Positions 23,996-34,900 of a DNA stretch of 64,000 nucleotides are shown here, piece after piece. The notes under the pieces are model-generated. The model was not told the origin of the DNA, searched no databases, and worked only from the letters and a program-made list of their open reading frames with translations. Origin of the DNA: an uncultured Bacteroidales bacterium (GTDB taxonomy: Bacteria > Bacteroidota > Bacteroidia > Bacteroidales > Muribaculaceae). The DNA is taken from positions 1-64,000 of the forward strand of contig CACYSG010000018.1 of the NCBI GenBank assembly GCA_902776955.1, read 5' to 3'. The stretch's first letter is position 1; every line of letters begins with the position of its first letter. The translations under genes were made by a program, and so were the position numbers.

Positions 23996-25993
23996 ATGAG
24001 AATAACTACTCTTTTTTCGTTGATTCTGTTATCAACAGTAATGGCGTTGGCCGGACCGCGCCATTATTCCAGTAACATCGAGGGCGACGTGAACGCCGAC
24101 GGTGATGTGAACATCGCCGACATCAACGTGCTCATCGATGCCATCCTGTCTTCCAGCAGTGACTTGAAGTTTGATGTCAATGGCGATGGTGATATCAACA
24201 TTGCCGACGTCAACTACTTGTTGGACCTCATCTTCACTGGCCCCTCAATCCCGATGGTCGATACGGGTATGTACATGGGTATCGTGGGCTATAACAACGC
24301 TCTGTATACCAGGGATATCGCCTATCTCGACTCGACAACCGTCACGGGATTCAACGACTTTGTCGCTTCGTTGACGACCGAGTCGGGCCGACTGCTCTAT
24401 TATTCGGTAGACAACGCGCTCGATGCGCTCAACCGCGCCGCTTGTCCCAGGAACCTGCAGAATGTGGCCATCGTTACCTTTACCGGCGGTCTCGACCAGG
24501 GCTCACTGATGATGACCGACAAGTATGATACCGAGGCCGAGTATGCCCAGGCTCTCAAGACGCGCATCCAGGAAGAGAAGGTTTACGGACGCTCCATCAA
24601 GGCTTACACCGTGGGCCTGATGAGCGATAACGTTAAGGATGCCGCTCAGTTCCGCTCCAACCTCTACGCATTGGCCAGCGATTCGGTCAAGGCGATTGAG
24701 GTGGCTAGCATGGACGAGGTGGCTCCCTGCTTCCAGGCTATTGCCGAGGATGTCGTGGGACGCAATATGTCCGAGACACTGACGCTGGTATTCCCGGGTG
24801 TGGGCACGGGCACGCGCATTCGTTTCACGCTTGACGACGTGAACAGTGAGACCGTCAACGACTCCCAGGTTTACATCGAGGGTACGTTCTCGCTCAAGTC
24901 ACGCAGCCTGACCGACATCGTTTATAAGGGCATGACCTGCACCGCTGGCGACAGCGTCGTTGCTACGAGCACCGATGGCGTGTTTGTCAATATGGTGTTT
25001 GAGGGAATCCAGCTCGACAGCGAGGAATGCATCGAGAAGGATAACATCCAGGAGTGGTACCTGATCGAGGGCCAGAACGAGTGGGAGCCCAGCACCGAGT
25101 TCTCGGCATCACGTCTGCCTGACGTCGAGAGCGTTTATTACAGCACGCTCGTGATGCTCCAGCTCGATTGCAGCTCGGTAATGGACGAGAACTTCGCCGA
25201 CATGCAGCAGGCCGTTAACGCGTTCATGGACCGTCTGCAGAACGTTAACGCCGATGTCGATCCCGAGGAAACGGGTCTCTTTACCGTCAATGGCGTGTCG
25301 TTCCAGATGGTAGCCGTCGACGGCGGCACATTCATGATGGGTGTTGACAGCTGCATCGTGGCCGAGGGCGACGCCAACCTTGACGAGATGCCTGCACACG
25401 AAGTGACGCTCTCGCCTTATAGCATCGGTCTGACCGAGGTGACACAGGAACTGTGGAATGCTGTCATGGAATCCAATCCCAGCAGCTTCAACGATGACCT
25501 GCAGCGTCCCGTTAACCAGGTGAGCTGGGAGGACTGCCAGGAGTTCATCGCACGACTGAATGAGCTCACGGGTAAGAACTTCCGCCTGCCCACCGAGGCC
25601 GAGTGGGAATTTGCCGCTCGCGGTGGCATCGATGGCAATGCAACTATTTATGCCGGTAGCGACAGCATCAACGACGTGGCTTGGTACTTTGACAACAGCT
25701 ATGCCATGGGTGTTGACAGCGAGGATTATGGCACTCACGTCGTGGGTAGCAAGTTGGCCAACGAGCTTGGACTGTTTGACATGAGCGGCAACGTCGCTGA
25801 GTGGTGCGCCGACTGGTATGGTGCATACACCCAGGACGCACAGACCGATCCTGCCGGTCCCGAAACCGGAATGCGCCGCGTGGTTCGTGGTGGTGGCTGG
25901 TTCAGCTTTGATGGCGACAACCGCGTGACCGCCCGTAGCTACGAGTCGCCCAATCGCCGCAGCAACTCGCTCGGCTTCCGTCTCGCCTTGTGA
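23996..25993 (+). CDS. Exported fusion: dockerin-like, vWA-like and FGE-sulfatase-fold domains
   Basis: A 665-residue protein with an unusual order. The signal peptide (MRITTLFSLILLSTVMALAG) is followed at once by a dockerin-like pair (GDVNADGDVNIADI, DVNGDGDINIADV; about 30-82), normally found at C-termini. Residues ~85-400 look like a von Willebrand A-type region (VAIVTFTGGLDQGS; later VMLQLDCSSVM), with no perfect MIDAS. The last ~230 residues are an FGE-sulfatase fold: FQMVAVDGGTFMMG, EVTQELWNAVM, RLPTEAEWEFAARGG, GNVAEWCADWYG, VVRGGGWF, LGFRLAL. The Cys pair that true formylglycine-generating enzymes use at the C-terminal end is absent, so this is more likely a binding domain. Confidence 0.85.
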   Translation: MRITTLFSLILLSTVMALAGPRHYSSNIEGDVNADGDVNIADINVLIDAILSSSSDLKFDVNGDGDINIADVNYLLDLIFTGPSIPMVDTGMYMGIVGYNNALYTRDIAYLDSTTVTGFNDFVASLTTESGRLLYYSVDNALDALNRAACPRNLQNVAIVTFTGGLDQGSLMMTDKYDTEAEYAQALKTRIQEEKVYGRSIKAYTVGLMSDNVKDAAQFRSNLYALASDSVKAIEVASMDEVAPCFQAIAEDVVGRNMSETLTLVFPGVGTGTRIRFTLDDVNSETVNDSQVYIEGTFSLKSRSLTDIVYKGMTCTAGDSVVATSTDGVFVNMVFEGIQLDSEECIEKDNIQEWYLIEGQNEWEPSTEFSASRLPDVESVYYSTLVMLQLDCSSVMDENFADMQQAVNAFMDRLQNVNADVDPEETGLFTVNGVSFQMVAVDGGTFMMGVDSCIVAEGDANLDEMPAHEVTLSPYSIGLTEVTQELWNAVMESNPSSFNDDLQRPVNQVSWEDCQEFIARLNELTGKNFRLPTEAEWEFAARGGIDGNATIYAGSDSINDVAWYFDNSYAMGVDSEDYGTHVVGSKLANELGLFDMSGNVAEWCADWYGAYTQDAQTDPAGPETGMRRVVRGGGWFSFDGDNRVTARSYESPNRRSNSLGFRLAL

Positions 25994-26028
25994 TAACCAG
26001 GCACTGATTATTATGTAACATCAATCTA

Positions 26029-26070
26029 GCACCCGATGATGACCAGTTTGGCCTCATCGGGTGCGTTTTT
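26029..26070 (+). terminator. Terminator after the FGE-fold fusion gene
   Basis: GCACCCGATGA and TCATCGGGTGC form an 11-base stem, followed by GTTTTT. Confidence 0.85.
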
Positions 26071-26090
26071 CAATAAAATAAGACGTTGAT

Positions 26091-26846
26091 ATGATTCTGA
26101 TTGTCGCTCTTGCTTTGATTCCCGTCGTGTTGCTGGGTTGGTGGATTTACCGCAAGGACTCGGCGCGCCCCGAGCCGCTACGTGAGTTGGTGCGCGCCTT
26201 CCTCTTCGGCGTGGGCTCGACCTTCGTCTCGTTGGTGATTTCGACCGTCATGAACTACGTGGGCCTTTTTGTTTATGACCTGGGGTCTTTCACTGGAGCA
26301 ATTTCCACGGCCTTGTTTGCGGCCGCCATCCCCGAGGAGTGTGCCAAGCTGCTGATGCTGTGGCTCTTCCTGAGCAAGAGCAAACACTACGACGAGTACC
26401 TTGACGGTATCGTCTATGCCGCCTGTGTGGGACTGGGATTCGCGGGCACCGAGAACATCCTCTACCTCCTCCAGAGCGACGACTGGGTGGGGACAGGTAT
26501 CGTGCGAGGACTGACGGCAGTTCCGGCCCATTTTGCCATAGCCTGTGCCATGGGTTACTTCTACAGCAAGCGCCACTTCGGCGACCGCTCGCGCATCACC
26601 GCCGTCTGCATTCTTGCTGTCCCCATACTCATTCACTGGATCTATGATGCCCTGGCCTTTAGCGAGATGGTGGCAGGCCCCGCGGTTTCGGTGGTGGTCA
26701 ACGTCCTGTTCGTATTGCTCATCTGGCGCGTCTACAAGAGCACCATGCGCCGCATCAACGAACTCCGTCAGCACGACCGCGCCCGCATGACGCCCCCGCC
26801 ATTCCCCGGCAACCACCCCTCATCAACACCTCCACCCCTCCCCTAA
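26091..26846 (+). CDS. PrsW family intramembrane metalloprotease
   Basis: A 251-residue membrane protein with about seven transmembrane segments. PrsW proteases cleave anti-sigma factors or related membrane proteins. The family's motifs are present: EExxK in IPEECAKLLML (E82, E83), GFAGTENILYLL (Glu near 121), and a conserved His in VPAHFAIACAMGYF (near 147). The N-terminal RKDSARPEPLRELVRAFLFG is typical. The C-terminal tail is Pro-rich. It begins just after a terminator, so it probably has its own promoter. Substrate unknown; the ECF anti-sigma at 15206 is a conceivable but unsupported target. Confidence 0.9.
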   Translation: MILIVALALIPVVLLGWWIYRKDSARPEPLRELVRAFLFGVGSTFVSLVISTVMNYVGLFVYDLGSFTGAISTALFAAAIPEECAKLLMLWLFLSKSKHYDEYLDGIVYAACVGLGFAGTENILYLLQSDDWVGTGIVRGLTAVPAHFAIACAMGYFYSKRHFGDRSRITAVCILAVPILIHWIYDALAFSEMVAGPAVSVVVNVLFVLLIWRVYKSTMRRINELRQHDRARMTPPPFPGNHPSSTPPPLP

Positions 26847-26885
26847 TCCCGCAATAAATTGACCTATTGGTCAATTTATTAGGGT

Positions 26886-27018
26886 GCCCGGTAAAACGCA
26901 TCAGTGGAGAACCCGCAGGATGTAGGGCCTCGCCTAGGCGTGGCCGTACGCATGGAAAAGGGGACGGCTCTTCTGGATGAAAAATGCTTGCATTTTTCGG
27001 ACTGAAGAACCGTCCCCC
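26886..27018. repeat. Mosaic intergenic repeat with a GGGGACGG hairpin
   Basis: GCCCGGTAAAACGCATCAGT, then a GGCCTCGCC/GGCGTGGCC palindrome, then a hairpin from GGGGACGGCTCTTC (26960) to GAAGAACCGTCCCC (27017) around AAAAATGCTTGCATTTTT. The hairpin recurs at 53257-53314. The rest of 26847-27174 has no gene; it ends with a copy of the GCGGATGCCAAATTAGTAAA repeat near 27105. Confidence 0.75.
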
Positions 27019-27174
27019 CGATACCACTCAGAAAATTCAGATATTTCAGTTGCCCCCTTTAAACACTAAACTCTAAACTTTAAACTGCGAGCACCAGCGA
27101 GCGGATGCCAAATTAGTAAAATTCGTGTAATTCGTAGTTTTGTATTGGCGTTCCTGTTGGGAGTAGCGGTGAGA

Positions 27175-28806
27175 TCAGGGGTGCTTGATGAGGCGCTCAT
27201 ACTCGGGGTTGCCCTCGTGTAAGAGTTTCTCGTAGCGCTCGCGGTCGTTCAGCACCTCATAGGCTGCACGCACGTCAGGGTTGCGGTGGTTGATGATGAC
27301 GCTGTAGGCGCCCGGGTCGCTGTACACGTCACGCGCAATCAGCCCCTTGGCGATGGCCTTGATGACATTCTCGCTGGTGCGGTACTGCTCCTCGTTAAAT
27401 TTCACGCTGTCGTTTTCACCCATGGCGATGAGATCGCGCATCATCTCGTCGCTCACCTCAAAGCCCTGGTCAAAATCCTGAACGGTCTTGAACTGCTTGC
27501 TGATGGACTTGCGGTTCTTGTCCACATACTTGATGGCAAACTGGCTGATGAGCCCCTTGGCCGACAGGTCGCGGTAGTAGGTGGAGTATTCGCTGGTGTC
27601 AACGGGAACATAGACGTCGGGCATCACACCTCCGCCGCCATAGATGGTGCGTCCGTTCAGTCGGGTGGTATAGCGCACGGTGTCGTTGATCTGGATGCTG
27701 TCCAGGCAGTAGTATTCGCCTTCGTTGGCGCGGTCAAGCAGTTCCTTCTCATAGGCCTTCTTGTTGCCGCGGTCATAGGGCTTCTGGATGCAACGTCCGC
27801 TGGGTGTGTAGTAGCGGGCGACGGTCAGGCGCATCATCGACCCGTCATCAAATCTGAAGGGGCGCTGAACAAGGCCCTTGCCGAAGGTCCTGCGACCTAC
27901 CACAACGGCGCGGTCCCAGTCCTGCATGGCTCCGGCAAAAATCTCGGCGGCCGACGCCGAGTACTGGTTGACGATAACGACCATGTGCAGGTCCTTGTAT
28001 TCACCCCAGCCGTTGGCGTGAGCCTCGCTGCGTGGGCTGTTCTCGCCCTCGGTATAGACCAGCAGTTGGCCGCGGTCCAGGAACTCGTTGCACATGTCGG
28101 TAGCCGCGTTCAGGTAGCCGCCACCGTTGTCGCTCAGGTCCATGATCAACTGGGTCATGCCCTGTTTGGTGAGTTTCTTGAGGGCATCCATCATCTCATC
28201 GTAGGTCTTGGCGCCGAAGCGTGAGATGCGCAGGTAGCCCGTGTGCTCGTCCATCATGTAGCAGGCGTCGATGCTGTGCAACGGGATGTTGTCGCGCGTG
28301 ATGCGGAAGGTAATCAACTCCTTCACTCCGGCACGCTTCACCTTGATGGTGACTTGGGTACCCTTTTTGCCGCGCAGCCGCTTCTGGATATCGCTGTTTT
28401 TCATCTTCACGCCCGCGATGATGCTATCGTTGACCATGATGATGCGGTCGCCTGCCAGCACGCCCACGCGCTCACTGGGGCCGCCGGGAACGGTCTGGAT
28501 GACGTAGAGGGTATCCTGGCTCATGTTGAACTGGATGCCCACGCCGCTGAACTCGCCCTGCAGCGGTTCCTCGAGCTCTTTGGTCTCCTTGGCGTCGGTA
28601 TAGGACGAGTGGGGGTCCAGGCTCTCAAGCATGCCACGGATGGCCTCCTCGACCAGCTTGTCCTCGTTGACGGTGTCAACATACAGGCTCGTGATGGCAT
28701 ACTCGGCGTTGAGCAGTTTCTGCATCGCCTGGGGCATGGTGCGCTGGGCGGCCATGGTGACTGATAATGCCAGGCACAACCCTGCAACAATAAATATCTT
28801 CTTCAT
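27175..28806 (-). CDS. S41 family carboxy-terminal processing protease
   Basis: A periplasmic CtpA/Prc-like serine protease, 543 residues. The signal peptide is MKKIFIVAGLCLALSVTMAA. A PDZ domain (about 85-175) contains GEFSGVGIQFNM and GDRIIMVNDSI. The S41 domain has Ser in NQYSASAAEIFAGAM (near 283) and Lys in GRRTFGKGLVQR (near 307), the Ser-Lys dyad. MDLSDNGGGYLNAA is the conserved block before the site. The ~150 C-terminal residues are a Bacteroidetes-type extension. It lies 64 bases after coaD on the same strand. Confidence 0.93.
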   Translation of the reverse strand: MKKIFIVAGLCLALSVTMAAQRTMPQAMQKLLNAEYAITSLYVDTVNEDKLVEEAIRGMLESLDPHSSYTDAKETKELEEPLQGEFSGVGIQFNMSQDTLYVIQTVPGGPSERVGVLAGDRIIMVNDSIIAGVKMKNSDIQKRLRGKKGTQVTIKVKRAGVKELITFRITRDNIPLHSIDACYMMDEHTGYLRISRFGAKTYDEMMDALKKLTKQGMTQLIMDLSDNGGGYLNAATDMCNEFLDRGQLLVYTEGENSPRSEAHANGWGEYKDLHMVVIVNQYSASAAEIFAGAMQDWDRAVVVGRRTFGKGLVQRPFRFDDGSMMRLTVARYYTPSGRCIQKPYDRGNKKAYEKELLDRANEGEYYCLDSIQINDTVRYTTRLNGRTIYGGGGVMPDVYVPVDTSEYSTYYRDLSAKGLISQFAIKYVDKNRKSISKQFKTVQDFDQGFEVSDEMMRDLIAMGENDSVKFNEEQYRTSENVIKAIAKGLIARDVYSDPGAYSVIINHRNPDVRAAYEVLNDRERYEKLLHEGNPEYERLIKHP

Positions 28807-28817
28807 GTATAAATTAT

Positions 28818-28850
28818 TTTTTATAGTGACTATAATGACTATAGTGACTA
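28818..28850. repeat. ATAGTGACTATAATGACTAT short repeat
   Basis: Repeated ACTATA/TATAGT words between coaD and the S41 gene. The 41067-41102 spacer (ATAGCCACTATAATTACTAT) has the same structure. Self-complementary and AT-rich. Confidence 0.6.
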
Positions 28851-28870
28851 CAACTTTTTCTCGTTTTCAA

Positions 28871-29365
28871 TTAAATTCCTTCCAGCTTCACTCCCTTGGG
28901 CAGGTAGGCGCTCACGTCCTGGCCATACCTGATCAATTCCCGCACGATGCTGCTGCTGATGTGGCTGTACTCGGGCAGCGTGTAGAGCAGGATGGTCTCG
29001 ATGCCCGTCAAGTCACGGTTGATCTCGGCAAGGTGTTTCTCGTTCTCAAAGTCCTGGATAAGTCTCACGCCACGAACAATGAAATTGGCGCCCACCTCGC
29101 GGGCCAAATCGACGGTCAGACCCGAGTAGGAGACGACCTCGACGCGCGGGTCATCCTTGAAGGTCTCCTTGATACATGCCAGGCGCTGTTCCGTGCTCAT
29201 GAACGGCCGCTTGTCGTTGTTCACGCCGATGGCGATGATAAACCGGTCGAACAGCGGCAGCGATCGCCTCACGATGGACTCGTGGCCGCGGGTGAAGGGG
29301 TCAAACGATCCGGGGAAGATGGCAATGCGGCCCCCCTCTTGATTAGTGCACTGTGATGTCTTCAT
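28871..29365 (-). CDS. coaD: Phosphopantetheine adenylyltransferase
   Basis: Transfers AMP to 4'-phosphopantetheine, the penultimate step of coenzyme A synthesis. It has 164 residues. The nucleotidyltransferase T/HxGH motif is in [14 protein letters not shown], and the ISSS/T-x-x-R motif is [10 protein letters not shown] near 128-137. The start at 29365 lies inside the end of parE, an overlap of 23 bases, and the alternatives start too late to include FPGSFDP. It is therefore in an operon with parE. Confidence 0.95.
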   Translation of the reverse strand: MKTSQCTNQEGGRIAIFPGSFDPFTRGHESIVRRSLPLFDRFIIAIGVNNDKRPFMSTEQRLACIKETFKDDPRVEVVSYSGLTVDLAREVGANFIVRGVRLIQDFENEKHLAEINRDLTGIETILLYTLPEYSHISSSIVRELIRYGQDVSAYLPKGVKLEGI

Positions 29366-31340
29366 CGTCCTCGTTAACTAGGTTGTCAATAATAAATCCC
29401 TGGCGCTCCATCGTGTTCTTGCCCATGAAGAAGGCCAGCATCTGCTTCACGGAGTCTTCCTTGCGTAGCTGTACGCGGTCGAGGCGCATTTCGGGCCCGA
29501 TAAAGTCCTTGAATTCGTCGGGAGAAATCTCGCCGAGGCCTTTGAATCGGGTGATCTCGGCGTTTTCGCCCAGTTTGTTCAAGGCAGCCAGGCGCTCCTC
29601 GTCATTGTAGCAGTAATAGGTCTCTACCTTCTGCGGCTTGGCCTCGCGCTTGGTCGAGCGGTTCTTGCGTTTGGCCTCTTTCTTGTTCAGCACCCTGAAG
29701 AGCGGGGTCTGCAGGATGTACAGGTGGCCCGTCTTGATGAGTTCGGGACAGAACTGCAGGAAATAGGTCAGCAACAGCAACCTGATGTGCATGCCGTCGA
29801 CATCGGCATCGGTGGCGATGATGACCTTGTTGTAACGCAGGCCGTCGATGCCATCCTCGATGTTGAGTGCCGCCTGCAGCAAGGCGAACTCGGCGTTGAC
29901 GATGACCTTTTTCGGGTCAAGGCCGTAGGTGTTCAGCGGCTTGCCGCGCAGCGAGAACACGGCTTGGGTCTCCACGTCGCGTATCTTGGTGATGGAGCCG
30001 CTGGCCGACAGACCCTCGGTGATGAAAATCGAACTCTCACCACGACGGTCGTTGTCCTTGGGGGCACGCGCGTCGTTGAAGTGGACGCGGCAGTCGCGCA
30101 GCTTGTCGTTGTGCAGGGCCGCCTTCTTGACATTCTCACGCACCTGCTTGCTCACGCCGGCGATGGCTTTGCGTTCGCGCTCGTTGTCCTGGATTTTCTT
30201 CAGCAGCACATCGGCGGTCTCGGGCGCCTTGTGCAGGTAGTCGTCCAGGTCTTTCTTAATGAAGTCGTTGATGTACTTGTAGATCGTCGGGCCGTCCTTC
30301 CACATGATGCTGCTACCCAGCTTGATCTTGGTCTGGGACTCAAACACGGGTTCCTCGACCTTGATGCTGATGGCGGCGACGATGCCGTTGCGGATGTCGC
30401 TGTATTCAAAGTTCTTGCCGTAGAATTCCTTGATGGTCCTCGACAAGGCCTCGCGGAAGGCACTCTGGTGCGTACCGCCCTGCGTCGTGTGCTGACCGTT
30501 GACAAACGAGTAGAACTCCTCGCCCAGCTGTGCCGCATGGGTGATGACCACCTCGATGTCGTCGCCCGAGAAGTGCATCAGCGGGTACAGCGGGTCGTTG
30601 GTCATGTTTTCCTTCACCAGGTCGCTCAGACCATTGCGCGAGTGGTACTTCTTGCCGTTGAACATGAGCGTCAGGCCCGTGTTCAGGTAGGAGTAGTTCT
30701 TGATCATCTGCTCGATGATCTCCTCGCGGAAGGCATAGTTCTTGAAGATCGTGGCGTCGGGTTTGAAGCGCACGAGCGTGCCGTTCTCCTCGCCCTCGTT
30801 GGCGGCGACGATGCCGCTCTCTTCCTTGACCAGACCCTCGTTATAGAGCACCGACGAGCACTGGCCGCCGCGCACGCTGCGGATGTAGAACTCGGTGGAT
30901 AGGGCGTTTACCGCCTTGATACCCACACCGTTCAGACCGACAGAACGCTTATAGGTCTGCGTGTCGTACTTCGCTCCGGTATTCATCTTTGACGATGCAG
31001 CCTTGACCTGGTCCAGGGGGATGCCGCGGCCATAGTCGCGGATGCTCACCGTACCGTCCACCACGTCAATCTCGATGGTCGGCTTGGCATAGCCCGTGTT
31101 GAACTCGTCAATGCTGTTGTCGATGACCTCCTTGATCAGGACGTAGATGCCGTCGTCGTTCTGCGAGCCGTCGCCCAGCTTGCCGATGTACATACCCGGG
31201 CGCTGGCGGATGTGCTCACGCGGCGACAGCGTCACCAGGTTGTCATAGCCGCCATAATCTCCCTGCGCGGCCTGGGCCTGTGACTCCACCTCCTCGATGG
31301 GTTCATCTATGATGTTAAGATTCTCGTTGTCTTGTGACAT
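29343..31340 (-). CDS. parE: DNA topoisomerase IV subunit B
   Basis: The ATPase subunit of a type IIA topoisomerase, 665 residues. The GHKL ATPase has [20 protein letters not shown] and [14 protein letters not shown]. The Toprim domain has [11 protein letters not shown] and [17 protein letters not shown]. Length and the N-terminus ([22 protein letters not shown]) fit the ParE type of Bacteroidetes better than GyrB. A ParC partner is not in the window. The last residues contain the coaD start. Confidence 0.9.
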   Translation of the reverse strand: MSQDNENLNIIDEPIEEVESQAQAAQGDYGGYDNLVTLSPREHIRQRPGMYIGKLGDGSQNDDGIYVLIKEVIDNSIDEFNTGYAKPTIEIDVVDGTVSIRDYGRGIPLDQVKAASSKMNTGAKYDTQTYKRSVGLNGVGIKAVNALSTEFYIRSVRGGQCSSVLYNEGLVKEESGIVAANEGEENGTLVRFKPDATIFKNYAFREEIIEQMIKNYSYLNTGLTLMFNGKKYHSRNGLSDLVKENMTNDPLYPLMHFSGDDIEVVITHAAQLGEEFYSFVNGQHTTQGGTHQSAFREALSRTIKEFYGKNFEYSDIRNGIVAAISIKVEEPVFESQTKIKLGSSIMWKDGPTIYKYINDFIKKDLDDYLHKAPETADVLLKKIQDNERERKAIAGVSKQVRENVKKAALHNDKLRDCRVHFNDARAPKDNDRRGESSIFITEGLSASGSITKIRDVETQAVFSLRGKPLNTYGLDPKKVIVNAEFALLQAALNIEDGIDGLRYNKVIIATDADVDGMHIRLLLLTYFLQFCPELIKTGHLYILQTPLFRVLNKKEAKRKNRSTKREAKPQKVETYYCYNDEERLAALNKLGENAEITRFKGLGEISPDEFKDFIGPEMRLDRVQLRKEDSVKQMLAFFMGKNTMERQGFIIDNLVNEDDEDITVH

Positions 31341-31448
31341 ATATGATTGCTTGATGTTATTCTCAGACTTTTAACCCGCAAAGATAATAAAAATCCCGCA
31401 AACTTCGTGAGAAGACTTTTCAACAATAAGTTTTATTAACGATAAACC

Positions 31449-31860
31449 AACCCCACTCACTTGAGCAACAATTATACCACATGTTTTCCCCGAACCCTAA
31501 TTTTCGTCCAAAGGGACGGTTCTTTTGGACGAAAAAATCCTGCCGTCCCCCCTCCACCTACCGTCCCCGGTCGCTGGCGGGTAGGGCCTCGCCTTGGCGT
31601 GGCCGCAATTCGTAAAATTTGACTTAATTGAACGCGGATGCCAATTTGTAAAATTGACTTCGTCGAGCTAAAGGTTCGCGAAATATCTGCCTCGCCTTGG
31701 CGTGACCGCAATTCGTAAAATTTGGCTTAATTGAACGCGGATGCCAATTTGTAAAATTGACTTCGTCGAGCTAAAGGTTCGCGAAATTCGTAGTTTATTT
31801 TAGCGGCCACGCCAAGGCGAGGCCCTACATCCTGCAGTGTCTACACCAATGCATTTTATA
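31449..31860. repeat. Repeat cluster with a 103-bp tandem duplication
   Basis: The region between parE and the subtilase holds no gene. It contains a GGGACGG...CCGTCCC hairpin (31513-31550), two tandem 103-base units (31587-31689 and 31690-31792) built from CCTCGCCTTGGCGTG and GAACGCGGATGCCAATTTGT, and a reversed GGCCACGCCAAGGCGAGGCC (31803 on). Confidence 0.85.
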
Positions 31861-31921
31861 TAAAAAGCGAGGGCGCGGCCTCGTCTAGGCCATGCCCTCG
31901 CTTCAAGTCAGATGTGAATCT

Positions 31922-34900
31922 TTAATTTCTAACGCTTAAGCGCTTCGATGTCGAGACGCTACCATCGCTGTAGTGGGTCACGACGATGTTCACGCCCTCA
32001 AACGGCTTGTCCGAAGTCATACCCAGCGGGTTGACGTAAGTCACGCCGACTACCTGCTTGCCGTTGGCAGCAAGTTCGTTCAGGGCGGTAACAACCTCGA
32101 TGTCGTTGTTGCCACTCGGGGTGTACTCGACGATGAAGTACTCGCCGCCTTCCACGGGAGCGCGGTGCAGGCTGGCCATGTTGTCGGCAGCACTGATTCT
32201 CTTGTAGTAGAACCTCACGACATAGGTGATGTCGGGATTCATGTACGGCGCTGCAAACGCGGTGAGGGGCTTCTCGTTATAGCGCGGGTCCTCAGGATCG
32301 TTGACGAACTCTTCGCCGATGGTGGCAACCAGGCCGAAGTCCTCTTCATTCTCCTCGGCGAGTTCCTCGTTCATGTAACCCAGCAGGGTAATCGGGCCTA
32401 ACGCGGGACCGTCGATCAGAGCCGGGTGCTCGGGATCGGTGTCGCGTGAGAAGTCGTGCGCATTGCTGCTCATGAGCCATGCGCGGTACAGGTAAGGCTC
32501 ATAGGATACTCCGTTCACGTTCACGGGCAGGAAGCCGTTAATCGTGAAGATGGGGATATAAACGCAATAAACCACGGTGTCCTCACCCTCGCCGACAATC
32601 CACGATGAGCCCATATTGGGGCCGCTCTTGTGGACAAGCATGGTTGCGGTAACGCGTCCCAGCTCAGATTCGGTCTGGTGGCGGGGCGAACCGTAGGTGT
32701 TGTTCGGCCTTGTGCCTCCCAGGCCGCTGGCAACGGTGACGGGAACATAGGTCGTCGGCGCGCTGGCGGCGGCAACGTCATCACGCATCGTCATCCACTG
32801 GCTGGTGCCGGCGGGAACGTTGACGGCATCACCCTGCTGCGTGTCGTCAGCGTCGCGCGGGATGAAGTAGTTGTCGTGCTCGTTGGTGGCCTTGGCGACG
32901 ATTGTCCAGTTGCCTCCGTCGGCCCTGTGGTTCACCTCGTAGCGCTGGATTTGATCGTTGTTCTCGACGAGCACTCTCACGGTACTGTTGCTCACGTTGG
33001 CGGGCAGCTGCATCAGCAGGTCATCATAGTCCACCTGGTGCTGGGTATAAGGAGCGCCCAGGTCCATATCAGTCTTGTAAACGGGTACCATAACCTCGTT
33101 ACTGCTCAGGTGGTTGGTGTAATTGGTACCCGTACCGCTAACGGTGACGGTATAGGTCGTGTCGCCGATGGTCACGGTGAACGAGCCGTTCACGCTTCCC
33201 GTAGCGCTGGGCGTGAAGGTCACGGTCAGCTCATAAGAATGATTGGGCTGCAGTGCGCCGCCGCCGGTGACAGTGAATTCGCCGGGCAAGTTCGACATGT
33301 CGATGGTCGGCGTGAAGGCTTGGTTACCCGTGTTGGTAACGGTCACGGTCAACGTGCTCGAGCTTCCGACGGGCACGCCCGAGAAGTCCAGGTTCTCAGG
33401 AGCAACGGTGCCGGCGGTAATGGGCTCGGAGGGCTTGTCCCAAGTGAAGGTCACCATAGGCAGATAATTCAACGTGGTGGCGTTAGCGTCATTGTAGGAG
33501 TACATACTGGGCCTGCCACTCTGGGTCTCGGCTTTGAAGTAGGTGCGACCATAACGGCCCTTGACGGTAGTGACATCAATGAGCAGGTCGCCGCCGGTAT
33601 ACTCAAAGTCTTCTCCCAGGTCAATAACCCACTCGGTCAGATTGGGCTGAGCTTCTGTGGGCATGGTGATGGTTTTCTCAAAGGTGAAGGTGGCCGTCTT
33701 GAGGGTCGCTCCGGCACTGTAGTCGGTCGTGCCGGCAGGCATGTTGGCAATCCTGAAGGTCACCGTTCCGGGATTGGTGTTCTTGTAGAAGTTAATACCC
33801 GAGTAGGTGCTGCTGCCCGAGGTGCCGGTAGTGGGATAGAACGTCATGGTCTTGAGTTTCTTGCCGTTCATGTCCGACTCGGCAAACTTGGCGGCGGGGT
33901 AGAGCATCTGGTTGTGCTGGCTTTCGGCATCGAACCAGTATCCGTAAACGGGCAGGTACTGGTTGTCGGTCACGTTGCCCTCACACACGGTGATTCCATC
34001 CTCGTTGGAGTATTCGTCGAGAAGATACTTGGCACCAGCCAGGGCGTCAATCTTACCGTTGCCGAAGTGGCTGGCGTTGGCACCGCTGGTCACCCATGAG
34101 TCACGGATGGCGGTCTCCTTCATGACTTCCTTGACTTTGCTCAGTGTCAGCTCCTTGCCGTGTTCTTTGGCAATCTGCAACCACAATGCGACGATACCGG
34201 CGGCACAAGGCGTCGCCATCGACGTACCCTGGGCTGTACCGTAGGGGTTGGTCGCATTATTGACAGTGGGGGTTCCCGAACGGTCGGTACGGGAATGGTT
34301 ATAGGCCGAAATGATGACCTCGCCGGGAGCGGTAATCCACGGTTGCTGGATTCCCTGAGGTCCAACACCCTCGACTACATAACCCGAGAACGGGCTGATG
34401 TCGCCGATGCTGTTGTTGCTGTAACCCGAACGGGTGATGTAAGAACCAACCGAGATGACCTCGGGCATGATGGCATGGTCGCTCACCGACATGTCATCGG
34501 TACCAGCCACCCAGGTGTGGCCGCTGGTCGTCAAGAAATCGGTGAAAAAGCCTGCACTGTTCGAGGCCCACATGTCAATCACACTGCTGCCGCTGGTCGG
34601 GTAAACCTCGACGGCAAGGGTGTAGTTGCTGTGCCAACCTCCGGTGATGGACGTCCTGTCCAGGGTGCGGCAACCGCTGGCATACAAGCGTATCTGACGC
34701 TTGTTGGTATTGGAATTCTGACCCCAATAAACGGTAAACGTGCCGTTGTAGTATTCACTCAGCCCGGTCACATCGACTGAACTGCCTGAGGGAGTAAGGG
34801 TTTCGGTGTGGACAATGGCACCTGTGTTGGAGTTGAGCACGTGGATCTTTATGGCCAAGCCGCTGATGCTGGAATTACGTGCCCAGGCATCAAGGATGGT

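Noticed and set aside
23996..25993. Active formylglycine-generating enzyme
   Set aside because: The catalytic Cys pair near the C-terminus is absent, so only the fold is claimed.
26755..27027. Minus-strand frame sharing SPKNASIFHP with one at 53130-53405
   Set aside because: The similarity comes from the copied GGGGACGG hairpin. The flanking amino acid sequences are unrelated.
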